31,834 nt of DNA from a virus. The stretch's first letter is position 1; every line of letters starts with the position of its first letter. A model generated the notes under the pieces. That model worked only from the letters and a program-made list of their open reading frames with translations, ran no database searches and had not been told where the DNA came from. This document shows positions 1-7,430 of the stretch, in pieces. The position numbers and the translations under genes are program-made. Where the stretch lies: the IMG/VR virus record IMGVR_UViG_3300022707_000179, positions 1 to 31,834 of that record; one strand, given 5' to 3'.

Positions 1-69
1 TACATCATAACAGTTGAGATTGTATTTGTTTTGGCTGTGATTATTATAAAGGATATATGTAATGTCTGA
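1..69 (+). CDS. C-terminal end of a hydrophobic protein (cut by window edge)
   Basis: Frame 1 is open from the window edge to a TGA at 67-69 and encodes about 22 mostly hydrophobic residues (IVFVLAVIII), like the last membrane segment of a small protein. The stop overlaps the next start by 8 nt, the same ATGxxTGA/TAA pattern used by the following genes, which supports a real operon member. The other two frames close within 40 nt. Function unknown. Confidence 0.4.
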   Translation, partial: YIITVEIVFVLAVIIIKDICNV

Positions 70-238
70 TTTAGAACTTGGTTTTATGATTACCTTAACT
101 TTTATGCTCGGCTTATTGGTTGGCTTTGCATTTGGTGAGGACTCAGAAAGCGCAGAAAGAAAAGTAGAAGTAATCGAATTAAGTATTGAATTAACAACGC
201 TTGAAATTAAAAAGCTAAAAGGGGTTTGTAATGGATAA
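62..238 (+). CDS. small single-pass membrane protein
   Basis: 58 aa. An AAAGGA ribosome site at 48-53 lies 8 nt before the ATG. Residues 7-24 form one transmembrane segment (Gly/Leu/Phe-rich), followed by an acidic stretch and an amphipathic Glu/Lys-rich C-terminus that could be a short coiled coil. The stop overlaps the next ATG by 8 nt. Not recognised as a known family; the context is a nin-like accessory operon. Confidence 0.6.
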   Translation: MSDLELGFMITLTFMLGLLVGFAFGEDSESAERKVEVIELSIELTTLEIKKLKGVCNG

Positions 239-404
239 CATGACAGATTTTGTAAAGAACGCGGGTAAGTCAAACCAGCCAGCGATTGAGATAACGCGCA
301 GTCGTTCGGGTGATTGGAAGTTTGATTTATTAGATGTGATTGATTTTGGTTTGAGAGTTTTAGCGGGTATTTTGTTTTGTTTATTTGCATGGTGGTTAGC
401 ATGA
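231..404 (+). CDS. small protein with C-terminal membrane anchor
   Basis: 57 aa. Polar N-terminus (residues 1-38), then a hydrophobic C-terminal segment (about 41-57, ending FAWWLA) that would anchor it in the inner membrane as a tail-anchored protein. Translation is coupled to its neighbours: the start overlaps the upstream stop by 8 nt, and its TGA overlaps the next ATG (ATGA at 401-404). No known function. Confidence 0.6.
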   Translation: MDNMTDFVKNAGKSNQPAIEITRSRSGDWKFDLLDVIDFGLRVLAGILFCLFAWWLA

Positions 405-738
405 GAGAATTAAAGTTTCGCGGTATTTGTTTAGCTTCTGGCAATATGGTTTTTGGTGGTGGCATTGATACACAAAGAGATACGCCAAGAATATTCAATC
501 AGGGTGTTGTTTTGATGCTAAAACAGTGTGTCAGTTTACAGGGTTAATCGACAAGAACGGCGTTGATATTTATGAATCAGATGTTATTTCTGCAACCTAC
601 CGTGGCGTTAGCTTAGTTAGTAGATATCCTTCAAAACAAGTTAAATGGGATGCTGAAAAATGTGGATTTAATATATCAAGAGGTACTGAATGCGAAGTCA
701 TAGGTAATATTCATCAGGATAGGGAGTTATTAAAATGA
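401..738 (+). pseudogene. YopX-family phage protein, broken by a 1-nt frameshift
   Basis: The first reading frame (401-547, 48 aa) starts MRELKFRG, the classic YopX start. It ends early at TAA 545-547. The following frame, from about 514, continues with DAKTV then QFTGLIDKNGVDIYESDVI, the equally classic YopX core, and runs to TGA 736-738. Family alignment from memory (KFRG... then [25 protein letters not shown]) places the break at the T-run 510-513, where one extra T would restore a protein of about 112 aa. It may be a true mutation, a sequencing error, or less likely programmed slippage. YopX proteins are common in phage and prophage accessory operons; their role is unknown. The ATGA overlap at both ends shows it sits in the operon. 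Confidence 0.75.
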
Positions 739-941
739 TCAATGTAAAAATAACCTCATTAAATGAAATACTAATGACTCCTGCGATAAAGTACAACAAA
801 ACTAAATTAGCCAAGTTTCTAAAGATAGACAGGGGAATAATAAACTCATATCTTGATGACATTAACTGTGAAAGGCATTCTATTATTTGTAGAGATGGCA
901 AGTATATTTTTATGAGTACCACCCGTAAGAGGACAGCATAG
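735..941 (+). CDS. ninH: NinH-like DNA-binding regulator
   Basis: 68 aa. Residues 21-45 (NKTKLAKFLKIDRGIINSYL) form a Fis/NinH-type helix-turn-helix, followed by DD...RHSI and a short G-x-x-x-FM ending. This order matches lambdoid NinH (N-Q-T-E-V-A-x-x-L ... R-G-T-V-R-K-Y ... H-x-I ... L-M). NinH is a small Fis-related DNA-binding protein of the nin region. Assignment rests on motif order seen by eye, not on an alignment score. ATGA overlap with the upstream YopX gene; its TAG overlaps the next GTG start. Neighbouring YbcO and RusA genes support a nin-region setting. Confidence 0.65.
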   Translation: MINVKITSLNEILMTPAIKYNKTKLAKFLKIDRGIINSYLDDINCERHSIICRDGKYIFMSTTRKRTA

Positions 942-1261
942 TGATTGATTATAACGATGCAGACGCGGCAATAAAATACCTAGTATCAACTGATGACGAA
1001 CTAGGTAGAGCCAAGACTCTTTATGATGGGCTGTATGACCAAAGGAAAACCATTCAAGCAATACAGTTTTTAAAGGCTGCTGGTAGCGCGGCAGAAAGAA
1101 CACAACGAGCTTTAGCTAGTGAAGAGTATCAAGAGCATATGGAGTTAATTAAAGATGCTCAAATTGATTTTGAGATACTTAGAAATAAAAGACAGTCGCA
1201 AGCATGTGTTATTGATATGTGGAGATCGGTAAATTCCAACCAGAGAAAAGGGAATATATAA
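941..1261 (+). CDS. conserved phage protein of unknown function
   Basis: 106 aa, GTG start overlapping the upstream TAG, with AAGAGGA just before it. Almost entirely helical and charged. The C-terminus (RNKRQSQACVIDMWRSVN...) and the centre (KAAGSAAERTQRALASEEY) match a family I recognise from many temperate phages, usually near recombination or nin genes, but which has no established function. No catalytic motif is visible. The TAA overlaps the following ATG by one base. Confidence 0.75.
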   Translation: MIDYNDADAAIKYLVSTDDELGRAKTLYDGLYDQRKTIQAIQFLKAAGSAAERTQRALASEEYQEHMELIKDAQIDFEILRNKRQSQACVIDMWRSVNSNQRKGNI

Positions 1262-1392
1262 TGAAAATTTCAAACTCATCAGGCAAAGTCAAGAAGTGTA
1301 TCAGGTGCCGTAAAAATATATATTCATTTGAAAAGCGTAAAGAGGGCCGTAATGGTCGTGTTGAACACTTAAAAGGACAATGTAATGATTGA
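1261..1392 (+). CDS. mini zinc-finger-like protein
   Basis: 43 aa, Lys/Arg-rich. It has a CxxC knuckle (C13, C16) and a further Cys at 41 close to the C-terminus, so a partial zinc ribbon is possible but lacks a clear fourth ligand. Start overlaps the previous stop by one base, and the stop overlaps the next gene by 8 nt. Function unknown. Confidence 0.5.
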   Translation: MKISNSSGKVKKCIRCRKNIYSFEKRKEGRNGRVEHLKGQCND

Positions 1393-1627
1393 ATTTATTA
1401 AAAACCTATTCAGGCAAAAAGCACTAAAGCAGGTTTGGTTATTATCACTAAGAAAAAAGGTTACTGTTTATCATGGCCTTGGTGGGTTTGTATACGAATA
1501 CAAGACGGTTATTGAGTCTGATTATTATAGTAATTCAAACATAGGTGAAAGGCTTGAAGGGCTATGGGAGATTATAGACAGGGATAAATGTGTAATTATA
1601 AAGGATCAATGTAATGAACAAACATAA
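1385..1627 (+). CDS. hypothetical protein
   Basis: 80 aa, basic N-terminal helix (residues 1-27), then mixed strand-like segments. No motif recognised. It is linked to both neighbours by overlaps (8 nt upstream, 14 nt downstream), and AAAAGGACA precedes the ATG, so it is very likely translated. Confidence 0.6.
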   Translation: MIEFIKNLFRQKALKQVWLLSLRKKVTVYHGLGGFVYEYKTVIESDYYSNSNIGERLEGLWEIIDRDKCVIIKDQCNEQT

Positions 1628-1838
1628 TGTATGGACTACATATCAAGCCGGCTGCCTTAAAAGGTTATCAAGGAATTTTAAAAAGACAGCTAACGAATTA
1701 ATTGAATACAGCGGTGGGTTAGATGATACCGACACAGAAGTATTCGCAAAGGATATAATAGGAAACGCTGGGCTGCTTGATTACCTCGCGGATTGCTTAG
1801 AGCGCTATGAAAGTAAAGAGGATGATTCGGATGGGTAA
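1614..1838 (+). CDS. small acidic hypothetical protein
   Basis: 74 aa, helical, with an acidic C-terminal half ending ESKEDDSDG. AAAGGATC lies upstream of the ATG. The stop TAA 1836-1838 overlaps the likely start of the next gene (ATG 1831) by 8 nt. Small phage proteins ending in a similar LxxYLADxLERYE pattern occur in nin-like regions; no function is known to me. Confidence 0.6.
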   Translation: MNKHNVWTTYQAGCLKRLSRNFKKTANELIEYSGGLDDTDTEVFAKDIIGNAGLLDYLADCLERYESKEDDSDG

Positions 1839-2124
1839 ACAAACTAAAATAACTAAGTCGGCAAGGGATGAAGATTGTACTTTATTGCTTGGTAACTGCT
1901 CGGGTAATGAAACCGTTGTGTTATGTCACATTGGCAAAAATAGAGGGATGTCCATTAAGTGTGGTGATCACTTTGCTGTATATGCCTGTTCAAATTGCCA
2001 TGATGTTATAGACGGTAGAGCACCAGCTTTGTATGGTTATGAGATGGTTGACAATGCCAAGCTATACGCACTAGAAAGAACTCAGCAGAAATTAATTGAT
2101 AAGGGTTTGTTGGTGATTGCATGA
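1831..2124 (+). CDS. YbcO/DUF1364-like nuclease
   Basis: 97 aa from ATG 1831, chosen over ATG 1807 because AAAGAGG (1815-1821) is well spaced from it and the 8-nt overlap matches the operon pattern. The KITKSARDEDC start, the Cys in LLGNCSGN, the LCHIG motif, and the CSNCHDVIDGR block reproduce the metal-binding pattern of the DUF1364/YbcO family (E. coli DLP12 prophage YbcO), thought to be an HNH-type nuclease. The H in CHIG and the CxxCH motif are the likely metal or catalytic residues. Next to rusA, as in several lambdoid nin regions, so a role in DNA processing or recombination is inferred. Confidence 0.8.
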   Translation: MGKQTKITKSARDEDCTLLLGNCSGNETVVLCHIGKNRGMSIKCGDHFAVYACSNCHDVIDGRAPALYGYEMVDNAKLYALERTQQKLIDKGLLVIA

Positions 2125-2444
2125 GAATAGATATCAAACCTCTATCTGTAAATCAAGCGTGGAAAGGTCGTCGGTTCAAGACTAAAGCCTATGATAAATA
2201 TATTCGTGATGTTATGTATCTATTAAAGCCGCTTAAAGTGTCAAAGGATAAGCTAGAACTTGAAATAACCTTCGGGCTATCCAATCGTGCGGCTGATATT
2301 GATAACCCGTTAAAATGCTTTATAGACGTTTTACAGAAGAAGTATGATTTTGACGATAAAATGATTTATAGGCTTATAGTTAATAAAGTCATTACTAAAA
2401 AAGGTAGTGAGTTTATTGAGTTTAAATTAAAGGAATTATTATGA
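2121..2444 (+). CDS. rusA: RusA-type Holliday junction resolvase
   Basis: 107 aa (E. coli RusA is 120). The core AADIDNPLKCFIDVL carries D59, D61 and K65, matching the spacing of E. coli RusA D70, D72 and K76. D78/D79 correspond to the third acidic residue (D91), and N62-P63 is the usual DNP. RusA dimers cut four-way DNA junctions symmetrically in a Mg2+-dependent way, resolving recombination and replication intermediates before packaging. The N-terminal PLSVNQAWKGRRFK also fits the family. ATGA overlap on both sides. Confidence 0.92.
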   Translation: MRIDIKPLSVNQAWKGRRFKTKAYDKYIRDVMYLLKPLKVSKDKLELEITFGLSNRAADIDNPLKCFIDVLQKKYDFDDKMIYRLIVNKVITKKGSEFIEFKLKELL

Positions 2445-2566
2445 ATCAGTTAATGAAATTATTTGATGTTGCGCCTATGGATTGGCAAGGCGCTTTTGTT
2501 ATAGCTTACATAGTAATAGTAGGTTTAATTTTAATGTTTAATCACAATGCGAAAAGCCCCGATTAG
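2441..2566 (+). CDS. last gene of nin-like operon, small membrane protein
   Basis: 41 aa, ATGA overlap with rusA. One transmembrane helix at residues 17-33 with short polar ends. Its last codons are inside the transcription terminator stem (2553-2574). Function unknown; a holin-like or accessory role cannot be told from sequence. Confidence 0.55.
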   Translation: MNQLMKLFDVAPMDWQGAFVIAYIVIVGLILMFNHNAKSPD

Positions 2567-2580
2567 AGGGCTTTGTTTTT
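2553..2580. terminator. bidirectional rho-independent terminator
   Basis: Stem AAAGCCC (2553-2559) / GGGCTTT (2568-2574) with an 8-nt loop, followed on + by GTTTTT. On the minus strand the same stem is followed by TTTT. It separates the convergent nin-like operon and the leftward late operon, whose last stop is at 2579-2581. Confidence 0.85.
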
Positions 2581-4705
2581 AGCCTATTCTTTTAGCTACT
2601 ATATCCAAAGAGCCAGTTATTGCGGCAGAACATGTAGCTGTAACAGTTGTCCCGTTAACTACCGCCTCAACTCCAGGGTTAACCCCAGCAACTCCCGTAT
2701 TCCTAGCACTAACCTGAATAAAGTTAGGGGTAAAAAGTAACGAGTCAGAGAAGTCATAAACTGATGTTGTGTTGTTGTTTAAAAACTGATTAGCTTCAAC
2801 TTCTAACTCCCTTAATGTAACGTTACCGTTTCTAGAATTGTCTTTTATCCTAGTCCCATTAACGACAGCGCCAGAGAAATTAACTCCTGCGCCTGTCTCA
2901 TCTAATTCAATAGCGTTGAATAGCTCCCCGTTAGACCTGAAATCGTTCCCTGTTATTTGAAGCCCTGATATTGTTTGGCTCGCTACAGAAGGAGCTAGTT
3001 CTATGAAGTTATCAGATGGCCTTGATACTGGACTATTTAAAAATTTATTCCCTTTTATTTGTAATCCAGTACCGTTTAATGCCTTTATTTTACAACCGTC
3101 AAAGTAGTTATTTATCAAGGTAAGGCCAACACTTGAATCCTGAAACATTTCCACGCCTATTTCCATGTCTATACCTGTTGCCATGTGAACGCCTTCAATG
3201 GAGCAGTATTGAGATTTCTCACCCCTAGCAAATATAAAAGCTTCGGCGCACCCACCAACAAATGCAGGTTTAAATTCACAATCATAAGCCTGAACATCAA
3301 AACAAGTGCCGCTGTTATCAAGCGCTGCTTGGTTATCTTGGAAAGTATTCTTTTCATACTTACCGCCGATAACGTATAGCTCATGTGAACTGTTGCCGCC
3401 AATAGGGTTTATGCCGATCGAGTTGTAAGCATAGCCATGACAATTTAACATGTGAACATCTAAAAACTTATCTAGTTGCACTAAGTTAGCTCGGCGCTTA
3501 CCGTGAAATAATATGTTGGACATCATAAACTTGTGAAGGTCAAAATCACCAGTTCCCGAACCCGTCACTATAAGGAAATCATCCATAGTGTAATCATCAG
3601 TGCATGTAATGCAGCCATTAACTAATCCAAAACCAGAGGATACAGGCAACACAAGTGGCCTATCTAGCGTTAGCGTTCTGCCGTTCAAATCTAGCATGTT
3701 ATAACCGGCAAATGGTATGTCGTCTAACATTCTTAAATCTGCTTGCCCTGCAACTTCTTGCTGTTCAGCTACGGCTTTCATAGCTTTATCTAAAAACAAC
3801 CAATCGTCTGATGGGTTAGGTATTAAAAAGCCAATTGACTTCATTTTGTCAGCTTGGCCTATTTCGTTTTCTCTTAGTTTTATTTGCCAATTTTGGGAGT
3901 TACTATCAAACACATTGAAAATAGTGCCGCTTACTGGGAACGTACCAATGGGTGACACATCCCAAGACGAATCACTTTCTGTTATGTGTAATGCTTTACC
4001 CGTAGGAAAGGCTATAGTGCTATTTATTGCATCATTGAGCGTTGGGAATATATAAGCTTGTGATAGGTCGTTGATTATGCCTGTATCTATCTTTCCCCAT
4101 CCGTTATCGTCAAATAAATAACCGCCGGTTCCAGAATCACCAAAAGGCAAAGGATACCACTGTATGCCGTTGTAATCTGAAACTTGACCGACAACTAAAG
4201 CCCATTGATTGCCGTTAAAATCATTCAACAAGTTATCAACTAGTTGTGTTGGTGTTTGGCTAGGGGTTTGGCCTGTTACGCCTAAAAATCGCCATTGTGC
4301 ACCGCCTCCGTCACCTTCAACGGTAAAGCCAAGCGTTTCAACGATATCGTTAATTGTTGGTGTTTTACTGAATGTGTCAATCATGTTCTGAGTAGTAGAA
4401 AAGAACTGTAAATCAGCATCATTAAAGTTAGGAGTGTCATTATCGCCAACATTGTCACGTTCCCAAATCTGAACGCTGTTAGCATCTTCTAAAACCTGTT
4501 TAGCAGTACCCGTAAAAAACACATTAGGCAATCTCCCCTCGCTATCTAAAACAACAGGATGAGTGTTAGGTATTGTTTCTTGTTGGTCTGAGTATGTTAC
4601 TTTTGGAGTACTTGATTCTGTCTCAAAGTAAAACATTAAGCCGCCAACTAATATTTTATTTTTAGCAGTAAAATACTGTGGTACTGGATTTGATGAACGT
4701 GGCAT
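2579..4705 (-). CDS. tailspike with P22-type head-binding domain and beta-helix
   Basis: 708 aa from ATG 4705, which overlaps the upstream TAA (TAATG) and has AGGGAG about 10 nt before it; an ATG three codons earlier is less likely. Residues 1-90 (MPRSSNPVPQYF..., GGLMFYFE, VVLDSEGRLPNVFFTGTAK, VQIWERDNVG) form the P22 gp9-like head/tail-binding domain. About 300-600 is rich in short Asn/Gly-turn strands typical of a right-handed beta-helix (pectin-lyase fold) found in polysaccharide-degrading tailspikes, then a beta-rich C-terminal part. It probably binds and may cleave host O-antigen or capsule; no specific catalytic residues can be assigned. Last gene of the late operon, as gene 9 is a distal gene in P22. 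Confidence 0.85.
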   Translation of the reverse strand: MPRSSNPVPQYFTAKNKILVGGLMFYFETESSTPKVTYSDQQETIPNTHPVVLDSEGRLPNVFFTGTAKQVLEDANSVQIWERDNVGDNDTPNFNDADLQFFSTTQNMIDTFSKTPTINDIVETLGFTVEGDGGGAQWRFLGVTGQTPSQTPTQLVDNLLNDFNGNQWALVVGQVSDYNGIQWYPLPFGDSGTGGYLFDDNGWGKIDTGIINDLSQAYIFPTLNDAINSTIAFPTGKALHITESDSSWDVSPIGTFPVSGTIFNVFDSNSQNWQIKLRENEIGQADKMKSIGFLIPNPSDDWLFLDKAMKAVAEQQEVAGQADLRMLDDIPFAGYNMLDLNGRTLTLDRPLVLPVSSGFGLVNGCITCTDDYTMDDFLIVTGSGTGDFDLHKFMMSNILFHGKRRANLVQLDKFLDVHMLNCHGYAYNSIGINPIGGNSSHELYVIGGKYEKNTFQDNQAALDNSGTCFDVQAYDCEFKPAFVGGCAEAFIFARGEKSQYCSIEGVHMATGIDMEIGVEMFQDSSVGLTLINNYFDGCKIKALNGTGLQIKGNKFLNSPVSRPSDNFIELAPSVASQTISGLQITGNDFRSNGELFNAIELDETGAGVNFSGAVVNGTRIKDNSRNGNVTLRELEVEANQFLNNNTTSVYDFSDSLLFTPNFIQVSARNTGVAGVNPGVEAVVNGTTVTATCSAAITGSLDIVAKRIG

Positions 4706-5754
4706 TAAAACCATCTCCCTATTGCAATTGCGTTTATGGTTGCTGCTGTGGGTTTTACCCCTGATGTATCGTAAACAATAATATTTGTTGTAGTTGTGTT
4801 TGTTGCGTAAGATTCAGACATCAAACCCGCACCAAATGGACTGCCAGAGTTTGCAGATATAGATGGCGTTATTGTTGGGTCACTTGTTACAAAAGCATGG
4901 GGATACGTCCAAGTTTGACCGCCAGAAGCAATAGTAAAATACTTGATATTACACGTTAATGTACCATCGGCGTATTTAATAAAATCCCCGTTACCATTAC
5001 TTCCAACCTCTAATATTGCACCTGTTGGAACTCCTAATGATTCAGTAACAGTTCCAATAATGTCATCCCTAGCATAAACTGTACTTGCTGCTCTTTTTAA
5101 TAAAACTGAATCAAGATCATTTGCTGTGACAGTATTTAAAGCAGACAAGCCTGTAACTTCTAAGTTATCAAGAGTTAAGCTACCACCTATAGAGGACTTC
5201 CAATTAGTGCCATCATCAACACTAGGGTCGTTGCCTTGGTTCGGGCTATTAACAGACTTCCACATATTACCGTTAGAAGTTTGAACAACCAACCCTAAAG
5301 GGTAGTCGACGTTAGTATTATATACTTCAATAAATCTAATCTCAGCCCAAAAAGTTAAGGAGGCATCAGGCTGATTATTTTGATTTGAGTTTTGCAGTGA
5401 TATAAAGAATAAGCCGTTAAACTTAACAATGTCACCGGCATCATAAGAGATATTTAAATTATAAGAGTTAAAGTCGCTAATCTGCTCAACAGAGCCTACA
5501 TTGTCACGCTCCCATATTTGAACGTCATTTAAATCTTTAAGCACCTGTTTAGCGGTACCCGTAAAGAATACGTTAGGCAGTCTACCAGCCGCATCTAATA
5601 TAACAGGATTAGGATTAGCGATAGTTTCAGCTTCATCTGAATAAGTAGTTTTAGGGGTGCTTCCCCCTGCGTTAAAATAGAATACTTTGCCACCTGATAA
5701 GATTTTATTATCATCGTCGAAATATTGAGGTACTGGATTTGCTGATCTTGGCAT
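4705..5754 (-). CDS. second tail fibre/receptor-binding protein with the same anchor
   Basis: 349 aa. Residues 1-92 are clearly paralogous to the start of the downstream tailspike (MPR-S-NPVPQYF, TYSD--ETI, RLPNVFFTGTAKQVL, VQIWERDNVG). Residues about 100-195 hold two Trp/Asp-Gly repeats (YDAGDIVKFNGLFFISLQ...W, then YPLGLVVQTSNGNMWKS...W) resembling CBM5/12-type carbohydrate-binding folds. The C-terminal 120 residues (GAILEVGSNGNGDFIKYADG, GGQTWTYPHAF) look like a tail-fibre tip domain. Overlaps neighbours through TAATG on both sides. Inferred to be an alternative receptor-binding protein attached to the same virion site. Confidence 0.8.
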   Translation of the reverse strand: MPRSANPVPQYFDDDNKILSGGKVFYFNAGGSTPKTTYSDEAETIANPNPVILDAAGRLPNVFFTGTAKQVLKDLNDVQIWERDNVGSVEQISDFNSYNLNISYDAGDIVKFNGLFFISLQNSNQNNQPDASLTFWAEIRFIEVYNTNVDYPLGLVVQTSNGNMWKSVNSPNQGNDPSVDDGTNWKSSIGGSLTLDNLEVTGLSALNTVTANDLDSVLLKRAASTVYARDDIIGTVTESLGVPTGAILEVGSNGNGDFIKYADGTLTCNIKYFTIASGGQTWTYPHAFVTSDPTITPSISANSGSPFGAGLMSESYATNTTTTNIIVYDTSGVKPTAATINAIAIGRWF

Positions 5755-7430
5755 TAGTCATTACCTTTTAAAAGTGCTTTAATTGCTTTTAGTTGATTCT
5801 TCTCGTTGATGCCTCTTATCCTTTTAGCTCCGGCTTTTGCTCCAACTGCTAACGCGCCTGGTATCGACATTGTAGAAATATCAATAGCAACATCACTACC
5901 AGCCTTTCCGACTTCACCTCTTAATGATGTTCTAGCGCCTGAGCCAAAAACAGCGTCAAGTTCATCAGAGAATATTGATAAGTTTAATATGTCATCATCA
6001 AATGATCCTCCGTATTTTTTAGCGGTATCTTCTAAGTTTTTAATTGCTGTTAACAGGTTAGCCCTGCCTTTAGTGTTATTAGTTTGTGATCTTAATAATA
6101 CACCTGCCGCCTTATCTGCATTAGGACCAGAGAAATCTAACTTTCTACCAGCAACGTCTTGCAGCTCATCTAGTGCGGTTATTGTATCCGAAAACCTTTT
6201 ATTAGCTTCTTTGTATTTAGGGAATTCTGAACTAATACTTTCGTTAACACCTTTCCGTAAGCTTTTAGCTACTGCCTCAGTTTTACCGCCAAGCCCTTCG
6301 GCAGTCTTTCCAAAGCTAACATTTTCATCAATGAACTTTTTAAACTGGTGAGCCTCTAAAGCGTCTGGATTAGGCTTTCTTTTTATTCGTAAAGAAATCT
6401 TATTGATTAGGCTTTCTGCCGGTGCTACACCTTCAATCTGTGAACCCTCAAAGTTTGGCTTTCCGTTTTTATCGAATGTAACCCCTAGTTCATCCATATC
6501 ATTAAAAAACTTATTGATAGGCTCTTTAACGTCTACTTCCTTGCCTTTTAATCCCTTTGCAACTCTATTTAATTGCTGACCTGCTTGTTTATTATTACCT
6601 TTAACGAAATCAATCTTTTTAACCAAAGCATCACCGGCAACATCAGCAGTTCTAACTAAAGCTTTAGCCCTTGCATCACCTTTGCCGCTTTCAACAATAG
6701 AAACCATTCTAGCCATCTTGCGCCTATCAGTAGGGCTAGCATTAGCTATTAATGTTGTAACTGAATCGTCAAACCCTTGCTTTCTGGCTTCTTTAACCAT
6801 GCCAAAAATTCTAGGTTCAAATCTTTCACCGTCTAGCTTTTTAGTAAAGCTCTTTTTGATACTTTCCGATCCTGCCTCGCTAATAGCCGCTAATCCTTTG
6901 TTTTTGCTTTCAGGTAATTTAAATGCAGGAGTTGCTATTTTAGGAATTACACCGCCAGTTAAACCTGTAGGGGGCAAAGCGCCTAGAGTCTTGCCGATAT
7001 CACCAACAAATTCTTGACCTGCTTCTGTGCGTGGTTCAAAGGTAAACTGTCCAGCCCTTTCTTGTGCTAATTGTCTAGCCTCATCTTGTGTTATGTCACC
7101 GGCTAAGTTTCTAGCTATACCCTCTATTGATCCACCAAGAAAACCAAGAGCGCCACCAGTAGCACCGGTTGCAGTTGTCAATGCTGCCTCACCTAATCCT
7201 GTTAATGTTTCGCCCAGTGTTCTTTCTGGTTGCGGTGCTTGCGTAAATGCTTGAGCGCTACCACCTTGAGGTACATCAGGGTTGTTAGCAGAAACAGGGG
7301 TAGCTTGAGCTTGCATCGTTATTAATCCACGATTAACAGCTTCGTCAAACTTGGCCCTAGTAGCAGGATCAAAGTTATCTTGTAATCCTCTGTTGGCAAT
7401 CTCTTGCCATTTCTCTTGAGTGGTAGCCAT
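5754..7430 (-). CDS. ejection (pilot) protein, P22 gp16 position
   Basis: 558 aa. Residues about 74-110 are Gly/Ala/Thr-rich (ETLTGLGEAALTTATG, GGALGFLGG), a glycine-zipper-like membrane-active segment; the rest is charged and helical. Another Ala-rich hydrophobic stretch is near 520-540. It occupies the place of P22 gene 16, the last of three ejection proteins that leave the virion with the DNA and help build the transfer channel. Size (P22 gp16 is 609 aa) fits. Assigned by position and composition rather than by a recognised domain. TAATG overlaps at both ends. Confidence 0.6.
   Translation of the reverse strand: MATTQEKWQEIANRGLQDNFDPATRAKFDEAVNRGLITMQAQATPVSANNPDVPQGGSAQAFTQAPQPERTLGETLTGLGEAALTTATGATGGALGFLGGSIEGIARNLAGDITQDEARQLAQERAGQFTFEPRTEAGQEFVGDIGKTLGALPPTGLTGGVIPKIATPAFKLPESKNKGLAAISEAGSESIKKSFTKKLDGERFEPRIFGMVKEARKQGFDDSVTTLIANASPTDRRKMARMVSIVESGKGDARAKALVRTADVAGDALVKKIDFVKGNNKQAGQQLNRVAKGLKGKEVDVKEPINKFFNDMDELGVTFDKNGKPNFEGSQIEGVAPAESLINKISLRIKRKPNPDALEAHQFKKFIDENVSFGKTAEGLGGKTEAVAKSLRKGVNESISSEFPKYKEANKRFSDTITALDELQDVAGRKLDFSGPNADKAAGVLLRSQTNNTKGRANLLTAIKNLEDTAKKYGGSFDDDILNLSIFSDELDAVFGSGARTSLRGEVGKAGSDVAIDISTMSIPGALAVGAKAGAKRIRGINEKNQLKAIKALLKGND

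Noticed and set aside
5806-6351. 181-aa + strand open frame
   Set aside because: Antisense shadow of the 558-aa ejection protein; composition reflects the reverse of a Lys/Ala-rich gene.
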